A stretch of DNA of 64,000 bases. Source: Acidovorax temperans. Lineage in GTDB: Bacteria; Pseudomonadota; Gammaproteobacteria; Burkholderiales; Burkholderiaceae_C. Below, piece by piece: positions 30,060 to 44,290 of the stretch. Position numbers and translations under genes: made by a program. Under the pieces are notes generated by a model. The model saw only the letters and a program-made list of their open reading frames with translations. It was not told where the DNA came from and searched no databases. Position 1 is the first letter of the stretch, and each line of letters begins with the position of its first letter. The stretch is from assembly GCF_006716905.1 (NCBI RefSeq), contig NZ_VFPV01000001.1, forward strand, positions 1,180,001 through 1,244,000, read 5' to 3'.

Positions 30060-31207
30060 CCCCGCCTCCTCCCTCGGCACCCATGCGAACACGCGTCGCG
30101 CCCGCCAGGCCTCGCACGCTGGCGCCGCTGGTTCTGATCCTGGTAGCGCTGGCACTGGTGAGCGGCATCACCGGGGGCCTCGTTCGCGCTGGGGTGCCCC
30201 TGCCCTCCCTCTTCCCGCTTTCGGGTTGGGCGGGGCATGCCGCGGTGGTCCACGCGGGGCTGATGATTTGCGGCTTCATGGGCACAGTGATTGGCGTGGA
30301 GCGAGCCGTGGCCGTGAAATTGCGTGCGGCCTGGCTCGCCCCACTGGCATCTGGCGTTGGGGCCCTGTGCCTGCTGGTCAATAAGACCGACGTCGGCGCC
30401 GTACTGTGGCTCGCCGCTGCCGTGTTCTTCACCGCCGTCAACGTCGTCGTTGTGCATCGTCAGCGGGCCGCGCACACCCTGCTGCTGCTCGGGGGGGCTT
30501 TGGCGTGGTTGATTGGCTGCGTGCTGTTTTTGCGTCGGCCTGGCGACGCTGCCAGCCTGCCCTGGTGGTTCGCCTTTCTGGCCATGACCATTGCTGCAGA
30601 ACGCCTGGAGATGACGCGGCTGATGCGCAGGCGCCCAGGTGCCAACGCATCGCTTTGGCTGCTGCTGGGGTTGATGGCACTGGGCGCTGCGTTGACGAGC
30701 TTTTCGGTGCGCATAGGCGGCGTGTTGTACGGCCTGTCGCTGCTGCTCCTGGCGCTGTGGCTGGGCGTGTTTGACATCGCACGCCGCACGGTGTTTGCCC
30801 ACGGGCTGGCCCGCTACATGGCCGTGTGTCTGCTCGGGGGCTACGCCTGGCTTGCGGTTGCAGGCTGGGCCTGGACGGGCACCACGCTCGGTTTGCCCCT
30901 GCGAGACATGGCCCTGCATGCACTCGGGCTGGGTTTCATTGTGAGCATGATGCTGGGGCACGCCCCGGTCATCCTTCCTGCCATTGCACGCATCAAAATT
31001 GAATTCGGCAAGTTCTTCTACCTGCCCTTGGTGGCCTTGCACCTGTCACTGATCGTGCGCCTGGTTTGGGGGCTGGATGACCCGCACTGGCGCGCCACGG
31101 GGGCGCTGCTGAACACGGGTGCCATGGCGCTTTTTGCCGCCACCATGCTGGGGGGAGCGGTGTTGTGGCGAGTGCGTCACGCGCGTGCGGGCAACGACGG
31201 CGAATAA
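30053..31207 (+). CDS. NnrS-like multi-pass membrane protein
   Basis: Protein of 384 residues with about 10-12 hydrophobic helices. The pattern of histidines near glycine-rich helices (GWAGHAAVVHAGLMICGFMG and ALHALGLGFIVSMMLGHAPV) is like NnrS, a haem-copper membrane protein linked to nitric-oxide tolerance in denitrifiers. The start at 30053 overlaps the upstream gene by 7 bp; ATG 30083 (MRTRVAPARP) is possible. Coupled translation suggests a joint role with the iron-sulfur assembly protein. No full FNR box was seen upstream. Confidence 0.55.
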   Translation: MVTPPPPSAPMRTRVAPARPRTLAPLVLILVALALVSGITGGLVRAGVPLPSLFPLSGWAGHAAVVHAGLMICGFMGTVIGVERAVAVKLRAAWLAPLASGVGALCLLVNKTDVGAVLWLAAAVFFTAVNVVVVHRQRAAHTLLLLGGALAWLIGCVLFLRRPGDAASLPWWFAFLAMTIAAERLEMTRLMRRRPGANASLWLLLGLMALGAALTSFSVRIGGVLYGLSLLLLALWLGVFDIARRTVFAHGLARYMAVCLLGGYAWLAVAGWAWTGTTLGLPLRDMALHALGLGFIVSMMLGHAPVILPAIARIKIEFGKFFYLPLVALHLSLIVRLVWGLDDPHWRATGALLNTGAMALFAATMLGGAVLWRVRHARAGNDGE

Positions 31208-31271
31208 ACACCACCAGCACGACACCACACTCCACTCCCGCTGCAAGCTCCCCCCTTAAAAAGCGCAGTCT

Positions 31272-32426
31272 TCACGCCCCCACCAGGCTGTTGATCTGCG
31301 CTTGTTTGCGTGACATGTCGTCATCAGAGTCGGCAAACCTCGCAGCAATGGCTCGAAACGATTCCTGCAGCTCCACAAACGCGTCGGTGATGTCGGGATC
31401 GAAATGAACGCCCCGCCCCTCTTGAATGATTGCCACCGCTTGTTCGTGGGGAACACTGTTTTTGTAGACCCGGCGGCTGATGAGCGCGTCGTACACATCA
31501 GCCACCGCCATCAGCCGCGCAGACAGAGGGATCGCCTCCCCCGCCAACCCTTGCGGGTAGCCAGAGCCGTCCCACTTTTCCTGGTGTGACAACGCAATCT
31601 CTTTGGCGGTGGACAGAAACTCCACCGGCATTCCCAACTGGATTTCCGCATGCTCTATGGCATCGCGGCCCAGGGTGGTGTGGGTTTTCATGATCTCAAA
31701 CTCTTCGGGGGTCAGGCGCCCCGGTTTGAGCAGGATGCGGTCAGGAATACCCACTTTGCCGATGTCATGCAGGGGAGCCGACTTGAACAGCATCTGGATG
31801 TAGTTGTCCGTCAGCACGCTAGCAAACCGGGGGTGCGTGCGCAGCTTTTCTGCCAGCGCCTTCACGTAGTGCTGTGTGCGGCGAATGTGGTTTCCGGTGT
31901 CCAGGTCACGGGTTTCCGCCAGGGTGGCCATGGCCAGGATGGTGACGTCCTGGATGGCGAGCACCTCGCGGGTGCGCTTGCTCACCTCGGCTTCCAAGAA
32001 ATCGCTCTTGTCTCGCAAAAAGTCTGCATGGGCCTTGAGTGCCAGATGGATCTTGACCCGCGCCAGCACCACCGGCGGGCTGATGGGCTTGGTGATGTAA
32101 TCCACCGCCCCCAGTTCCAGCCCCCGTTTTTCATCTTCCACATCGGCCTTGGCGGTCAGAAACACCACCGGAATGTCGCGCGTGGCAGCGTCTGCCTTCA
32201 GCCTTCGGCAGACCTCGTAGCCATCCATGACCGGCATCATGATGTCCAGCAGGATCAGATCGGGCTGCGGCTGCATGGCCGCCAGTTTCAATGCCCGCTC
32301 GCCCCCATTGGCCAGCTGAACCTGGTAGTCCTTGCGGAGCAACTCCCGCATCAGCGACAGGTTGTCAGGTGTGTCGTCCACGACCAGGATCGTCGGCTTC
32401 ACAACCCCTTCGATGGGATATGACAT
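31272..32426 (-). CDS. Response regulator with HD-GYP domain (c-di-GMP phosphodiesterase, RpfG type)
   Basis: Cytoplasmic regulator of 384 residues. The receiver domain has VVDDTPDN and the phosphorylation site Asp61 in LILLDIMMPVMDG. A short coiled coil leads to the HD-GYP domain, with HDIGKVGIPDRILLKPGRL, HTTLGRDAIEHAE, and the GYP motif in LSHQEKWDGSGYPQGLAGEA followed by RLMAVADVYDALIS. These residues match active c-di-GMP hydrolases. It lies 156 bp downstream of the hybrid kinase gene on the same strand, so the kinase's HPt domain is the obvious phosphate donor, though this is inferred. Confidence 0.95.
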   Translation of the reverse strand: MSYPIEGVVKPTILVVDDTPDNLSLMRELLRKDYQVQLANGGERALKLAAMQPQPDLILLDIMMPVMDGYEVCRRLKADAATRDIPVVFLTAKADVEDEKRGLELGAVDYITKPISPPVVLARVKIHLALKAHADFLRDKSDFLEAEVSKRTREVLAIQDVTILAMATLAETRDLDTGNHIRRTQHYVKALAEKLRTHPRFASVLTDNYIQMLFKSAPLHDIGKVGIPDRILLKPGRLTPEEFEIMKTHTTLGRDAIEHAEIQLGMPVEFLSTAKEIALSHQEKWDGSGYPQGLAGEAIPLSARLMAVADVYDALISRRVYKNSVPHEQAVAIIQEGRGVHFDPDITDAFVELQESFRAIAARFADSDDDMSRKQAQINSLVGA

Positions 32427-32582
32427 GCGGGGGGCGTCCTAGGTAGTGCTTGGGTTAAAACATTTTGCAACAAAGCGACTTTCCGCCAAAAGCTCTTTTT
32501 CACCATCGCCGCCCCGCCACACTCGGTTGTTGGCATGCGCCAGCCCTCCGGCTTCAAGCGCCAAGGCGCCGTGAAAGCCCCC

Positions 32583-37744
<5,162 letters not shown>

Positions 37745-37748
<4 letters not shown>

Positions 37749-38566
37749 TTTTGGCCTTGACGCAACAGCTCGCCCCACTGGGCCGCAGGAATGCTGGCGA
37801 TGTACTCAAACCCCGCTGCCTCGCCCAGAGGGCGGAACACCACCAGCGTGCCTTCTTTGGGGAAGTAGCCCATCAAGTCCATGAGGTTGGGCGCATGCGC
37901 CAGCACCAGCCGGTTGCTGCCGGAAGGCACGGGCATGGAGAGCAACTGGCGCGTGCGCGCAACGATGGGCGCCTTTTCCGCATCGGTGAAATTGCCCAGG
38001 TAGATGAGGCGGGGGTCCGTCAGCGCAGTGATGGCGGGGAAAGCAGCCTCCGCGCTTTCGCGGGCGCGGCACATGGGGCTGACATGCAGTTCACTGATGG
38101 GGATGTTTGCTTTGCGAATCGCATCGCCAACCCGTGCCATCAACTGACGCCCTTCAACCGTCAATGGGCGCTGCGTGCCGCAATCCTGCAGATCAACGCG
38201 GGGCGTACGGTCTGGAATCGCGTTGTTCGTCGGCCCGTGTCGCAAGTACAAGGCGTAACCCCCCGATGCCAACTGACGCAAGGTGTCCGGCGCTGCAACA
38301 GTCTCGACAAATGGAGCCGCTGTGAATGGCGAGCCCGGCTGCGGCAGCGCAGCCTTGGGTGGATCTGCAGCACTCACAGGGGCCGAAGCGATCCCTGACA
38401 CAGCCAGCAGACAGAGCAGGATTCGCTGACTCCAAGCGACTCTTGCCAACGCACGCCACATGGGCGTAAGGCGCACCACCCTTGCTGATTGCGCCGGGGC
38501 GTTTGCCCCCTCGGCCCCTTGTCTCCCCCCGCACGCTTGTCCGGCAAAAACGCTTGTGGTTTTCAT
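37745..38566 (-). CDS. Exported histidine phosphatase superfamily protein
   Basis: Branch 1/SixA-like histidine phosphatase. The catalytic LRHGPTNN carries the phosphorylated His; the second-half ligands lie in [12 protein letters not shown] and [15 protein letters not shown] hydrophobic export segment ([20 protein letters not shown]) precedes the domain, so the enzyme is probably periplasmic. The start is uncertain. ATG 38566 has a GGA-containing leader and gives 273 residues with an unusually long pre-signal region; ATG 38461 (MWRALARV) gives a normal signal peptide but no ribosome site. The gene overlaps the hybrid kinase start as ATGA, so the two are translationally coupled. Substrate is unknown. 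Confidence 0.85.
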
Positions 38567-40351
38567 GTTCAGATCCGCTTCCTTGGTCGCGAAGCCCCAC
38601 TCTACCCGCAGGCTGTTGCCTTTGAAAAGCACAGTCTGCGCGAGAGTGCGGCTTGCCCAATTTTGGTGCGGGCTGCGACCTTAAAAACGGTCACCACAAC
38701 GGATGCAGCCCAGGTAGGCGGTAATGAGACACAAGCTTGATGCACAGCAAGCCGGTCGGCTTTCTGCGCGCTAATGCGCAGTACTCAAAGGCAACAGAGG
38801 CCATCCAACACAATGCGCCGAAGGCCTCTGGAAAACATCGCGCTTCTTAACGTGCAATGTGCAGCATGCCAGGCTGTGCAGCGCGCACCAGCCTGCCTTG
38901 CGCTGCGGAGTTGATCTGGAACACCGCAATCAACTCTGCGAGGCGTTGCGCCTGGTTGCGAAGGTTATCTGCGGCAGCAGTGCTTTCCCCGACGAGTGCG
39001 CCGTTTTGCTGGGTCATGTGGTCCAGCTGACTCACAGCCACATTCACCTGAGAGATACCGTCGCTCTGCTCAGCCGCCGCACTGCTGATTTCACCGATGA
39101 TGTCGTTGACACGCTGAACACCCCGCACGATTTCGTTCATCGTCTCGCCAGCATTGCTCACCAGTTCTGCGCCAGAACCGACCTTCTCCACGCTGGTCTG
39201 GATGAGCGACTTGATCTCCTTGGCCGCTTCTGCGCTGCGCTGCGCGAGGCTGCGCACCTCGGTCGCCACCACTGCAAAGCCCCGCCCTTGTTCGCCAGCA
39301 CGTGCGGCCTCCACCGCTGCATTCAACGCGAGGATGTTGGTCTGGAACGCGATGCCATCGATCACGCCGATGATGTCTGCGATCTTCTGGCTGCTTTGGT
39401 GAATGTCCTGCATGGTGCTCACCACCTGCTGCATGACCTCGCCGCCTTTGGTGGCTGTGCCCGCCGCCGTGGTGGCCAGCTGGTTGGCCTGGCGTGCGGA
39501 ATCGGCACTCTGGCGCACCGTGGCCGTCAGCTCTTCCATGCTGGCAGCCGTTTGCTCCAGGCTGCTGGCAGCCTGCTCGGTGCGCTGGCCCAGGTTCTGG
39601 TTGCCGGTGCTGATGTCGTGGCTGGTGGTACGGAGCTGGTCCACGTTGTCACGCACGGCAGACACCAGCTCATGAAAGCGCTGCTGCATATCGCGCACCG
39701 CCACCATCACGCTGGTGGTGTCACCCGCCTTCACCTGCACCGGAACCGTCAGGTCACCCTGCTGGATGGCCTGCACCACTGCTCGTACCTCACTCGGTTC
39801 AGCACCCAGCTCACGGCTGATGCTGCGAGAAACCAGCACGATGACAGCAATGCTGATAAGCACCGCCAACAGAGTGATCGACAGCATCACGCCTGTGAAT
39901 TGGCTGGCGTCCTTGTTGGCCAGTTGGCTGTTCGCGATGATTCGTGCTTCTTCGTAATCAATCAGCTTGTTGGCAGCGGCGAGCCACTGCTCATACTGCG
40001 GCTTGGCTTCTGCCCACAGCAAAGTCTCGGCGCCAGCCCGGTCACCCGCCTGCATCAACGCCACCACTTTGGCGGTGGTAGCCACAGTGCGCGCTTCAAT
40101 GTCCTTGAGCGACTGCACCATGGGCCCCACTTCGGGTGGAACTTGCGAAGCCGACTTCAACACATCATCGAGCTGCGCTGCCGACTTGGCGTAGAAGTCA
40201 GCCAGGCGGGCAATAGCTTCCACCTCTTTCTTGCGTGCTTCCTCTGTGGGGGCCAGCACGACATCGCGCACTGCAATGGAGCGATCGTGCGCCGAGCCCC
40301 GAAAGTTGATGGCCGCTCGCTGGATGACCGCATTCTGGGTGGCATTGGCCG

Positions 40352-41509
40352 TTAAAGCAATGCTGAACAAGTAACGTCATATCCATCGCACAGCCATTTG
40401 AATGCCAAATGGCCCGCAAAGATACTGTGCTTTGCCCCACAGGGCCTGTTTCGGGAGCCTTTGAGCCCCTTTCGGACCCTTACGGGCGCACCTGTCCCTG
40501 CAGGCGCCCTCGGGCAAGGTAGATGTTGGCCAGCGCCAAGGCCGTGAACGCACGCGTGGCGTTCTTTTGCAGCCCGCGATAGCGCACCTTGGTGAATCCC
40601 CACAGGCGCTTTACCACCGCAAAGACATGCTCGACCCGAGCGCGCACCCGTGACTTGTTGCGGTTCTTGGCCCGCTGAACTTCGTCCACCTCGCCCGCAC
40701 GGCGGGTGCGCTGGTTGGTGAAGTCCTTGGCCCTGGGGGCTTTGCTCGCTATCAGTGTTTTCTGGCTGGCATAGGCCGAGTCGCCGTACACGCGCCGCTC
40801 ATTGCCATGCAGCAGATTGGGCAGAGGGTGTTTGTCATGCACGTTGGCCGCCGTCACCACGGCGCTGTGCGCCAGCCCGCTTTGGCTGTCCACGCCAATG
40901 TGCAGCTTCATGCCGAAATACCATTGCTGGCCTTTGCGTGTCTGGTGCATATCGGGGTCGCGCGCCTTGTCGGCGTTCTTGGTGGAGCTGGGCGCTGCGA
41001 TGATCGTGGCATCCACGATGGTGCCGGTATTGACCTTGAAGCCGCGCTCCTGCAATTGCTGGCCTACCTTGGCAAACAGGGCTTCGCCCAGTTTGTGCTC
41101 ATGGAGCAGTTTGCGAAACTTCAGCAGCGTGGTGGCGTCGGGCACGCGTTCACGACCCAGGTCAATCCCCACAAAGCGGCGCAGACTGGCACTGTCATAC
41201 AGAGCCTCCTCGCACGCCAGATCGGCCAGGTTGAACCAGTGCTGAAGAAAATGGATGCGCAGCATGCGCTCTAGGCCAATGGGCGGACGGCCGTTGCCGG
41301 CCTTGGGGTAGTGCGGCTCTATCACCTGACACAGAGCGGCCCATGGCACTATTGTCTGCATGGTCCGCAAGAACTCTTCGCGTCGGGTGGGTTTGCGCGA
41401 ATGCTCGAATCCGTTGTCTTGATCTGCGGCCATTGCCAGGGTCTGCTGCTTCATCTGCGGATAACGTTTGACCCCCCTCAACGGTGGACCTTAATCAGCG
41501 TTGCCTTAA
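40352..41509 (-). mobile_element. IS5-type insertion sequence in a chemoreceptor gene (1,150 bp, TTAA duplication)
   Basis: The element is 40356-41505. Its imperfect inverted ends are AGCAATGCTGAACAAG (left) and GGCAACGCTGATTAAG (right, read inward). The direct repeat TTAA flanks it at 40352-40355 and 41506-41509, again a YTAR target. It is a different element from the 1,321-bp IS. The insertion is probably recent because the host gene is otherwise undamaged. Confidence 0.92.
40480..41454 (-). CDS. IS5-family transposase
   Basis: DDE transposase of 324 residues from ATG 41454 (MKQQTLAMAADQDNGFEHSR); a TTG at 41481 would add nine residues. Motifs are the N-terminal GRPPIGLERMLRIHFLQHWF, catalytic NTGTIVDATIIAAPSSTKN (Asp), VYGDSAYASQK (Asp) and RARVEHVFAVVKRLWGFTKV (Glu). 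The frame is complete. It differs strongly from the other two transposases of this family in the window. Confidence 0.94.
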   Translation of the reverse strand: MKQQTLAMAADQDNGFEHSRKPTRREEFLRTMQTIVPWAALCQVIEPHYPKAGNGRPPIGLERMLRIHFLQHWFNLADLACEEALYDSASLRRFVGIDLGRERVPDATTLLKFRKLLHEHKLGEALFAKVGQQLQERGFKVNTGTIVDATIIAAPSSTKNADKARDPDMHQTRKGQQWYFGMKLHIGVDSQSGLAHSAVVTAANVHDKHPLPNLLHGNERRVYGDSAYASQKTLIASKAPRAKDFTNQRTRRAGEVDEVQRAKNRNKSRVRARVEHVFAVVKRLWGFTKVRYRGLQKNATRAFTALALANIYLARGRLQGQVRP

Positions 41510-41719
41510 AGCCCCGTCGATACCTCGCGCAGTCAGCACGCTAAACACCGACATTCCCAGCAATGCCAGCACTACCAGGCCGAAACCTGCCATCAGACGG
41601 TGGCTAATTTTCCATGTTTGCATCGATTGAGCCCCATTCAAGAATTTGAGAGATCGAAAGAAAAATGAGAGGATTTTTCAATCCAATTTTTTCAATTCGT
41701 TACTCATTGTACTTTGATG

Positions 41720-42317
41720 GGGCCTTGTTGCACAAATGCCGGTCGCAGCTGATGTAGGCTCGGGAGATGAGAGAGACGAGCTGGGGTCGGGTTAAGTACC
41801 GCACAACGAACTGGAAGGCTTACAACGCAGCGTTGAAGGCGCGAGGTGAGCTGACCATTTGGCTCGATAGGGATATGCAGTGGCTAGCTCAGCCCACGGG
41901 CAAGCGTGGTCGTTGCCAAAAATTCTCAGATGCGGCCATTCAGTTTTGCCTGACCATCAAGTGCTTGTTTGGCCAGCCCTTGCGCCAGACACTGGGCCTG
42001 GTTGAGTCGCTATTGGGTATGGCAGGCCTGGATTGGCCAGTGCCCGACTACAGCACGGTCTGTCGCAGGCAAAAGAGCTTGGATGTGCAGGTGCGCTACC
42101 GTGCAAGTGACAAAGGCTTGCACATGCTGGCCGACTCCACGGGCATCAAGTTCTTGGGCGAAGGTGAGTGGAAAACCAAAAAGCACGGCGCACAGCGGCG
42201 CCGCCAGTGGCGCAAGGTGCATCTGGGTATTGATGCCCAGACACTGCAGATTCGGGCCATCGCAGTAACAACCAATGAAGTGGGCGACTCGCCCATGGCA
42301 GCAGACCTGGTAACCAT
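41720..42317 (+). mobile_element. IS5-type element remnant, 3' part lost
   Basis: The left end GGGCCTTGTTGCACAAAT at 41720 is the kind of terminus seen in IS5-family elements. A transposase gene starts shortly after, but the element stops where an IS200-type element begins at about 42318. No matching right end or remaining transposase sequence is found after the IS200 and IS630 elements, so the 3' half was deleted. Confidence 0.75.
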
Positions 42318-42381
42318 CCCCCGGCAAAGCCGGGGGCATTCGGGATGTGAGCCGCTCAAAGCGGCTGTAAGGGGTCGCTAA
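41767..42381 (+). pseudogene. IS5-family transposase fragment
   Basis: The first about 184 residues are a genuine IS5-type transposase: YRTTNWKAYNAALKARGELT, GRCQKFSDAAIQFCLTIKCL, a first catalytic Asp in MLADSTGIKFLGEGEWK, and VHLGIDAQTLQIRAIAVTTN. After VADL-like MAADLVTI (about base 42317) the frame reads into the IS200 end and stops at 42381. The second Asp and the Glu are missing, so the fragment cannot be an active transposase. Confidence 0.88.
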
Positions 42382-42960
42382 CGCGGCCCCTCATTCTTGG
42401 GGCCACCTATCGGTGGCTACTCACCTCCATAGACCGAGTTGGTCCAACCTCTCGTCTTCCTTCTCCTGGTTTCGGATGTACTCCCGTATCACCGCTTCGT
42501 CGCGTCCCACCGTCGAGACGAAGTACCCTCGCGCCCAGAAGTGCTGACCCACGAAGTTGCGCTTTCGCTCTCCGTACACCCGCGCAAGGTGGATTGCGCT
42601 CTTGCCTTTGATAAAGCCCACCACCTGCGACACCGAGTACTTCGGTGGGATCGACAGCATCATGTGCACGTGATCGGGCATCAGATGCCCCTCTTCAACC
42701 CTGCATTCCTTTTGCGCGGCCAACTTTCTGAATACCTCACCCAGGTGTTCGCGTAGCTGCTTGTACAGCGTTCGCCTTCGACACTTGGGGATGAAGACCA
42801 CGTGATATTTGCAATCCCAGGCCGTGTGACTCAAACTTTCATACTTGTCCATCGTGTTTCTTCCTTTCGTTTGCTTGGCGGCTCACGATTGAAAGTCTCT
42901 ACGGTGGACAACCTCCTGAAAAGTCAAACTTCTACTGCCTCCCCGGCAGAGCCGGGGGGC
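42318..42960 (-). mobile_element. IS200/IS605-type element
   Basis: Both ends carry hairpins of similar sequence, CCCCCGGCAAAGCCGGGGG at 42318-42336 and CCCCGGCAGAGCCGGGG at 42941-42957, as expected for elements recognised as single-strand hairpins and lacking inverted repeats. One tnpA gene lies between. The exact cleavage sites could not be placed. It was inserted into, or next to the broken end of, an IS5-type transposase gene. Confidence 0.85.
42421..42852 (-). CDS. tnpA: IS200/IS605-family transposase TnpA
   Basis: Y1 transposase of 143 residues, full length for IS200. It begins MDKYESLSHTAWDCKYHVVF. The HUH metal site is HVH in LMPDHVHMMLSIPPKYS. The catalytic tyrosine is in WARGYFVSTVGRDEAVIREY. 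It acts on single-stranded DNA as a dimer in characterised members. No TnpB gene accompanies it. Confidence 0.95.
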   Translation of the reverse strand: MDKYESLSHTAWDCKYHVVFIPKCRRRTLYKQLREHLGEVFRKLAAQKECRVEEGHLMPDHVHMMLSIPPKYSVSQVVGFIKGKSAIHLARVYGERKRNFVGQHFWARGYFVSTVGRDEAVIREYIRNQEKEDERLDQLGLWR

Positions 42961-42975
42961 CTCCTTTTGGTAGCT

Positions 42976-44158
42976 AGTGTGGTGTCTCAAAAATAGATAG
43001 AACTATTTTGACCGGTGTTGGTCGAATCAGCTTCCTTATAGGAGACTACGCTGATGGCCCACCCTGGACGCCCCGCCACGAAGCTGCAGATCACCGATGC
43101 CGAGCGCGCAGAGCTGCATGCGCGACTGCGCGTACGCAAAGCGCCCGAGGACGAGAAGCTGCGCATGCGAATCGTGCTGGGCTGCGCAGATGGGGAGTCA
43201 GGCACCATGATTGCCCAACGCTTGGGCACGACGGTGCAAACTGTCTCCAAGTGGCGGCGGCGCTACCGGGCGTATCGTCTGGCGGGTTTGACCGATGCCC
43301 CGCGCGCTGGCCGCCCGCGCAGTGTGGGCGACGAGCAGGTTCAGCTCATTGTGGACAAGGTTCGCCAGAGCAAGCCTGACAACGCCACGCACTGGAGCGT
43401 GCGCCAGATGAGTCGGCACGCTGGCGTATCGCCCGCGACGGTGCAGCGCATCTGGCATGCCTTTGGGCTGAAGCCGCACCTGCAAGAAACCTTCAAGCTA
43501 TCGACGGATCCCCATTTCGTGGACAAGGTACGGGATGTGGTGGGGCTGTATATGGCACCACCCGATCGCGCCTTGGTGCTGTGCGTGGACGAGAAGAGCC
43601 AGATCCAGGCTCTGGATCGCACCCAACCAGGGTTACCACTGACGTTTGGCAAACCCAGCACGCGCACGCACGATTACAAGCGCCATGGCACAACGTCGCT
43701 GTTTGCAGCGCTGGATGTGGCCACTGGCAAAGTCATAGGACAGCTCAAGCGCCGTCACCGCAGTGTGGAATTCCTGCAGTTCCTCAAAGCCATCGATGCA
43801 GCGGTGCCTGGCGAACAAGACATCCACCTGATCATGGACAACTACGGCACGCACAAGACGCAGGCAGTGCGGGCCTGGCTAGCAGCCCATCCTCGCTACC
43901 ACGTTCACTTCACGCCCACCTCAGCGTCCTGGCTCAATCTGGTCGAGCGTTTCTTTAGCCAGATCAGCGAGCAGTGGATCAAGCGCAGCGCCCACACCAG
44001 CGTTGCTCAGCTGGAGCAATCCATACGGGAATACATTGATCGTCACAACGAGGATCCCAAGCCGTTCGTGTGGCATAAAAGTGCGGACACCATCTTGGCA
44101 TCTGTGGCGCGGGCAGCGAGTACCATTATTTGATGCTTACTTTTGAGACACCACACTA
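42976..44158 (+). mobile_element. IS630-type insertion sequence (1,179 bp, TA duplication)
   Basis: The element is 42978-44156, bounded by inverted ends GTGTGGTGTCTCAAAA and flanked by TA on both sides (42976-42977, 44157-44158), the target typical of IS630. It lies a few bases beyond the right hairpin of the IS200-type element. Confidence 0.93.
43054..44133 (+). CDS. IS630-family transposase
   Basis: DDE transposase of 359 residues, complete. The N-terminal helix-turn-helix ([20 protein letters not shown]) binds the ends. The catalytic residues are in [20 protein letters not shown] (Asp), [13 protein letters not shown] (Asp) and [14 protein letters not shown] (Glu). It belongs to the single-frame group, with no sign of programmed frameshifting. 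Confidence 0.95.
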   Translation: MAHPGRPATKLQITDAERAELHARLRVRKAPEDEKLRMRIVLGCADGESGTMIAQRLGTTVQTVSKWRRRYRAYRLAGLTDAPRAGRPRSVGDEQVQLIVDKVRQSKPDNATHWSVRQMSRHAGVSPATVQRIWHAFGLKPHLQETFKLSTDPHFVDKVRDVVGLYMAPPDRALVLCVDEKSQIQALDRTQPGLPLTFGKPSTRTHDYKRHGTTSLFAALDVATGKVIGQLKRRHRSVEFLQFLKAIDAAVPGEQDIHLIMDNYGTHKTQAVRAWLAAHPRYHVHFTPTSASWLNLVERFFSQISEQWIKRSAHTSVAQLEQSIREYIDRHNEDPKPFVWHKSADTILASVARAASTII

Positions 44159-44225
44159 GCATTCGCTAGAAGAGCCCAATTTCACTTAAAGAAGTACAAA
44201 TCACGCCCGTCACCACATCGCCCAC

Positions 44226-44250
44226 AAAAAAGCCCCGCCATGGCGGGGCT
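44226..44250 (-). terminator. Rho-independent terminator, originally of ychF
   Basis: On the minus strand GCCCCGCCATGGCGGGGC, a nine-pair palindrome, is followed by a run of six T. In the absence of the IS at 44295-45615 it would lie about 45 bases after the ychF stop. Confidence 0.85.
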
Positions 44251-44290
44251 GGATCGACGCCAAGGGGCAGAAACTCTGCCGCGCAGTGGC

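Larger units (their letters stand above)
38847..41623 (-). pseudogene. Methyl-accepting chemotaxis protein gene split by an IS
   Basis: The 5' part (41623-41506) encodes MQTWKISHRLMAGFGLVVLA and so on through the first membrane helix. The 3' part (40351-38847) encodes the rest: a periplasmic helical domain ([20 protein letters not shown]), helix 2, HAMP, and a signalling domain with [20 protein letters not shown]. An IS sits between them at 40356-41505 with a TTAA duplication. Removing the IS and one TTAA joins the parts as ...[12 protein letters not shown]..., giving 541 codons in one frame with no other defect. The 3' part alone can open at a TTG (40370) inside the IS end and would lack helix 1, so it is unlikely to be a normal receptor. 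Confidence 0.93.
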
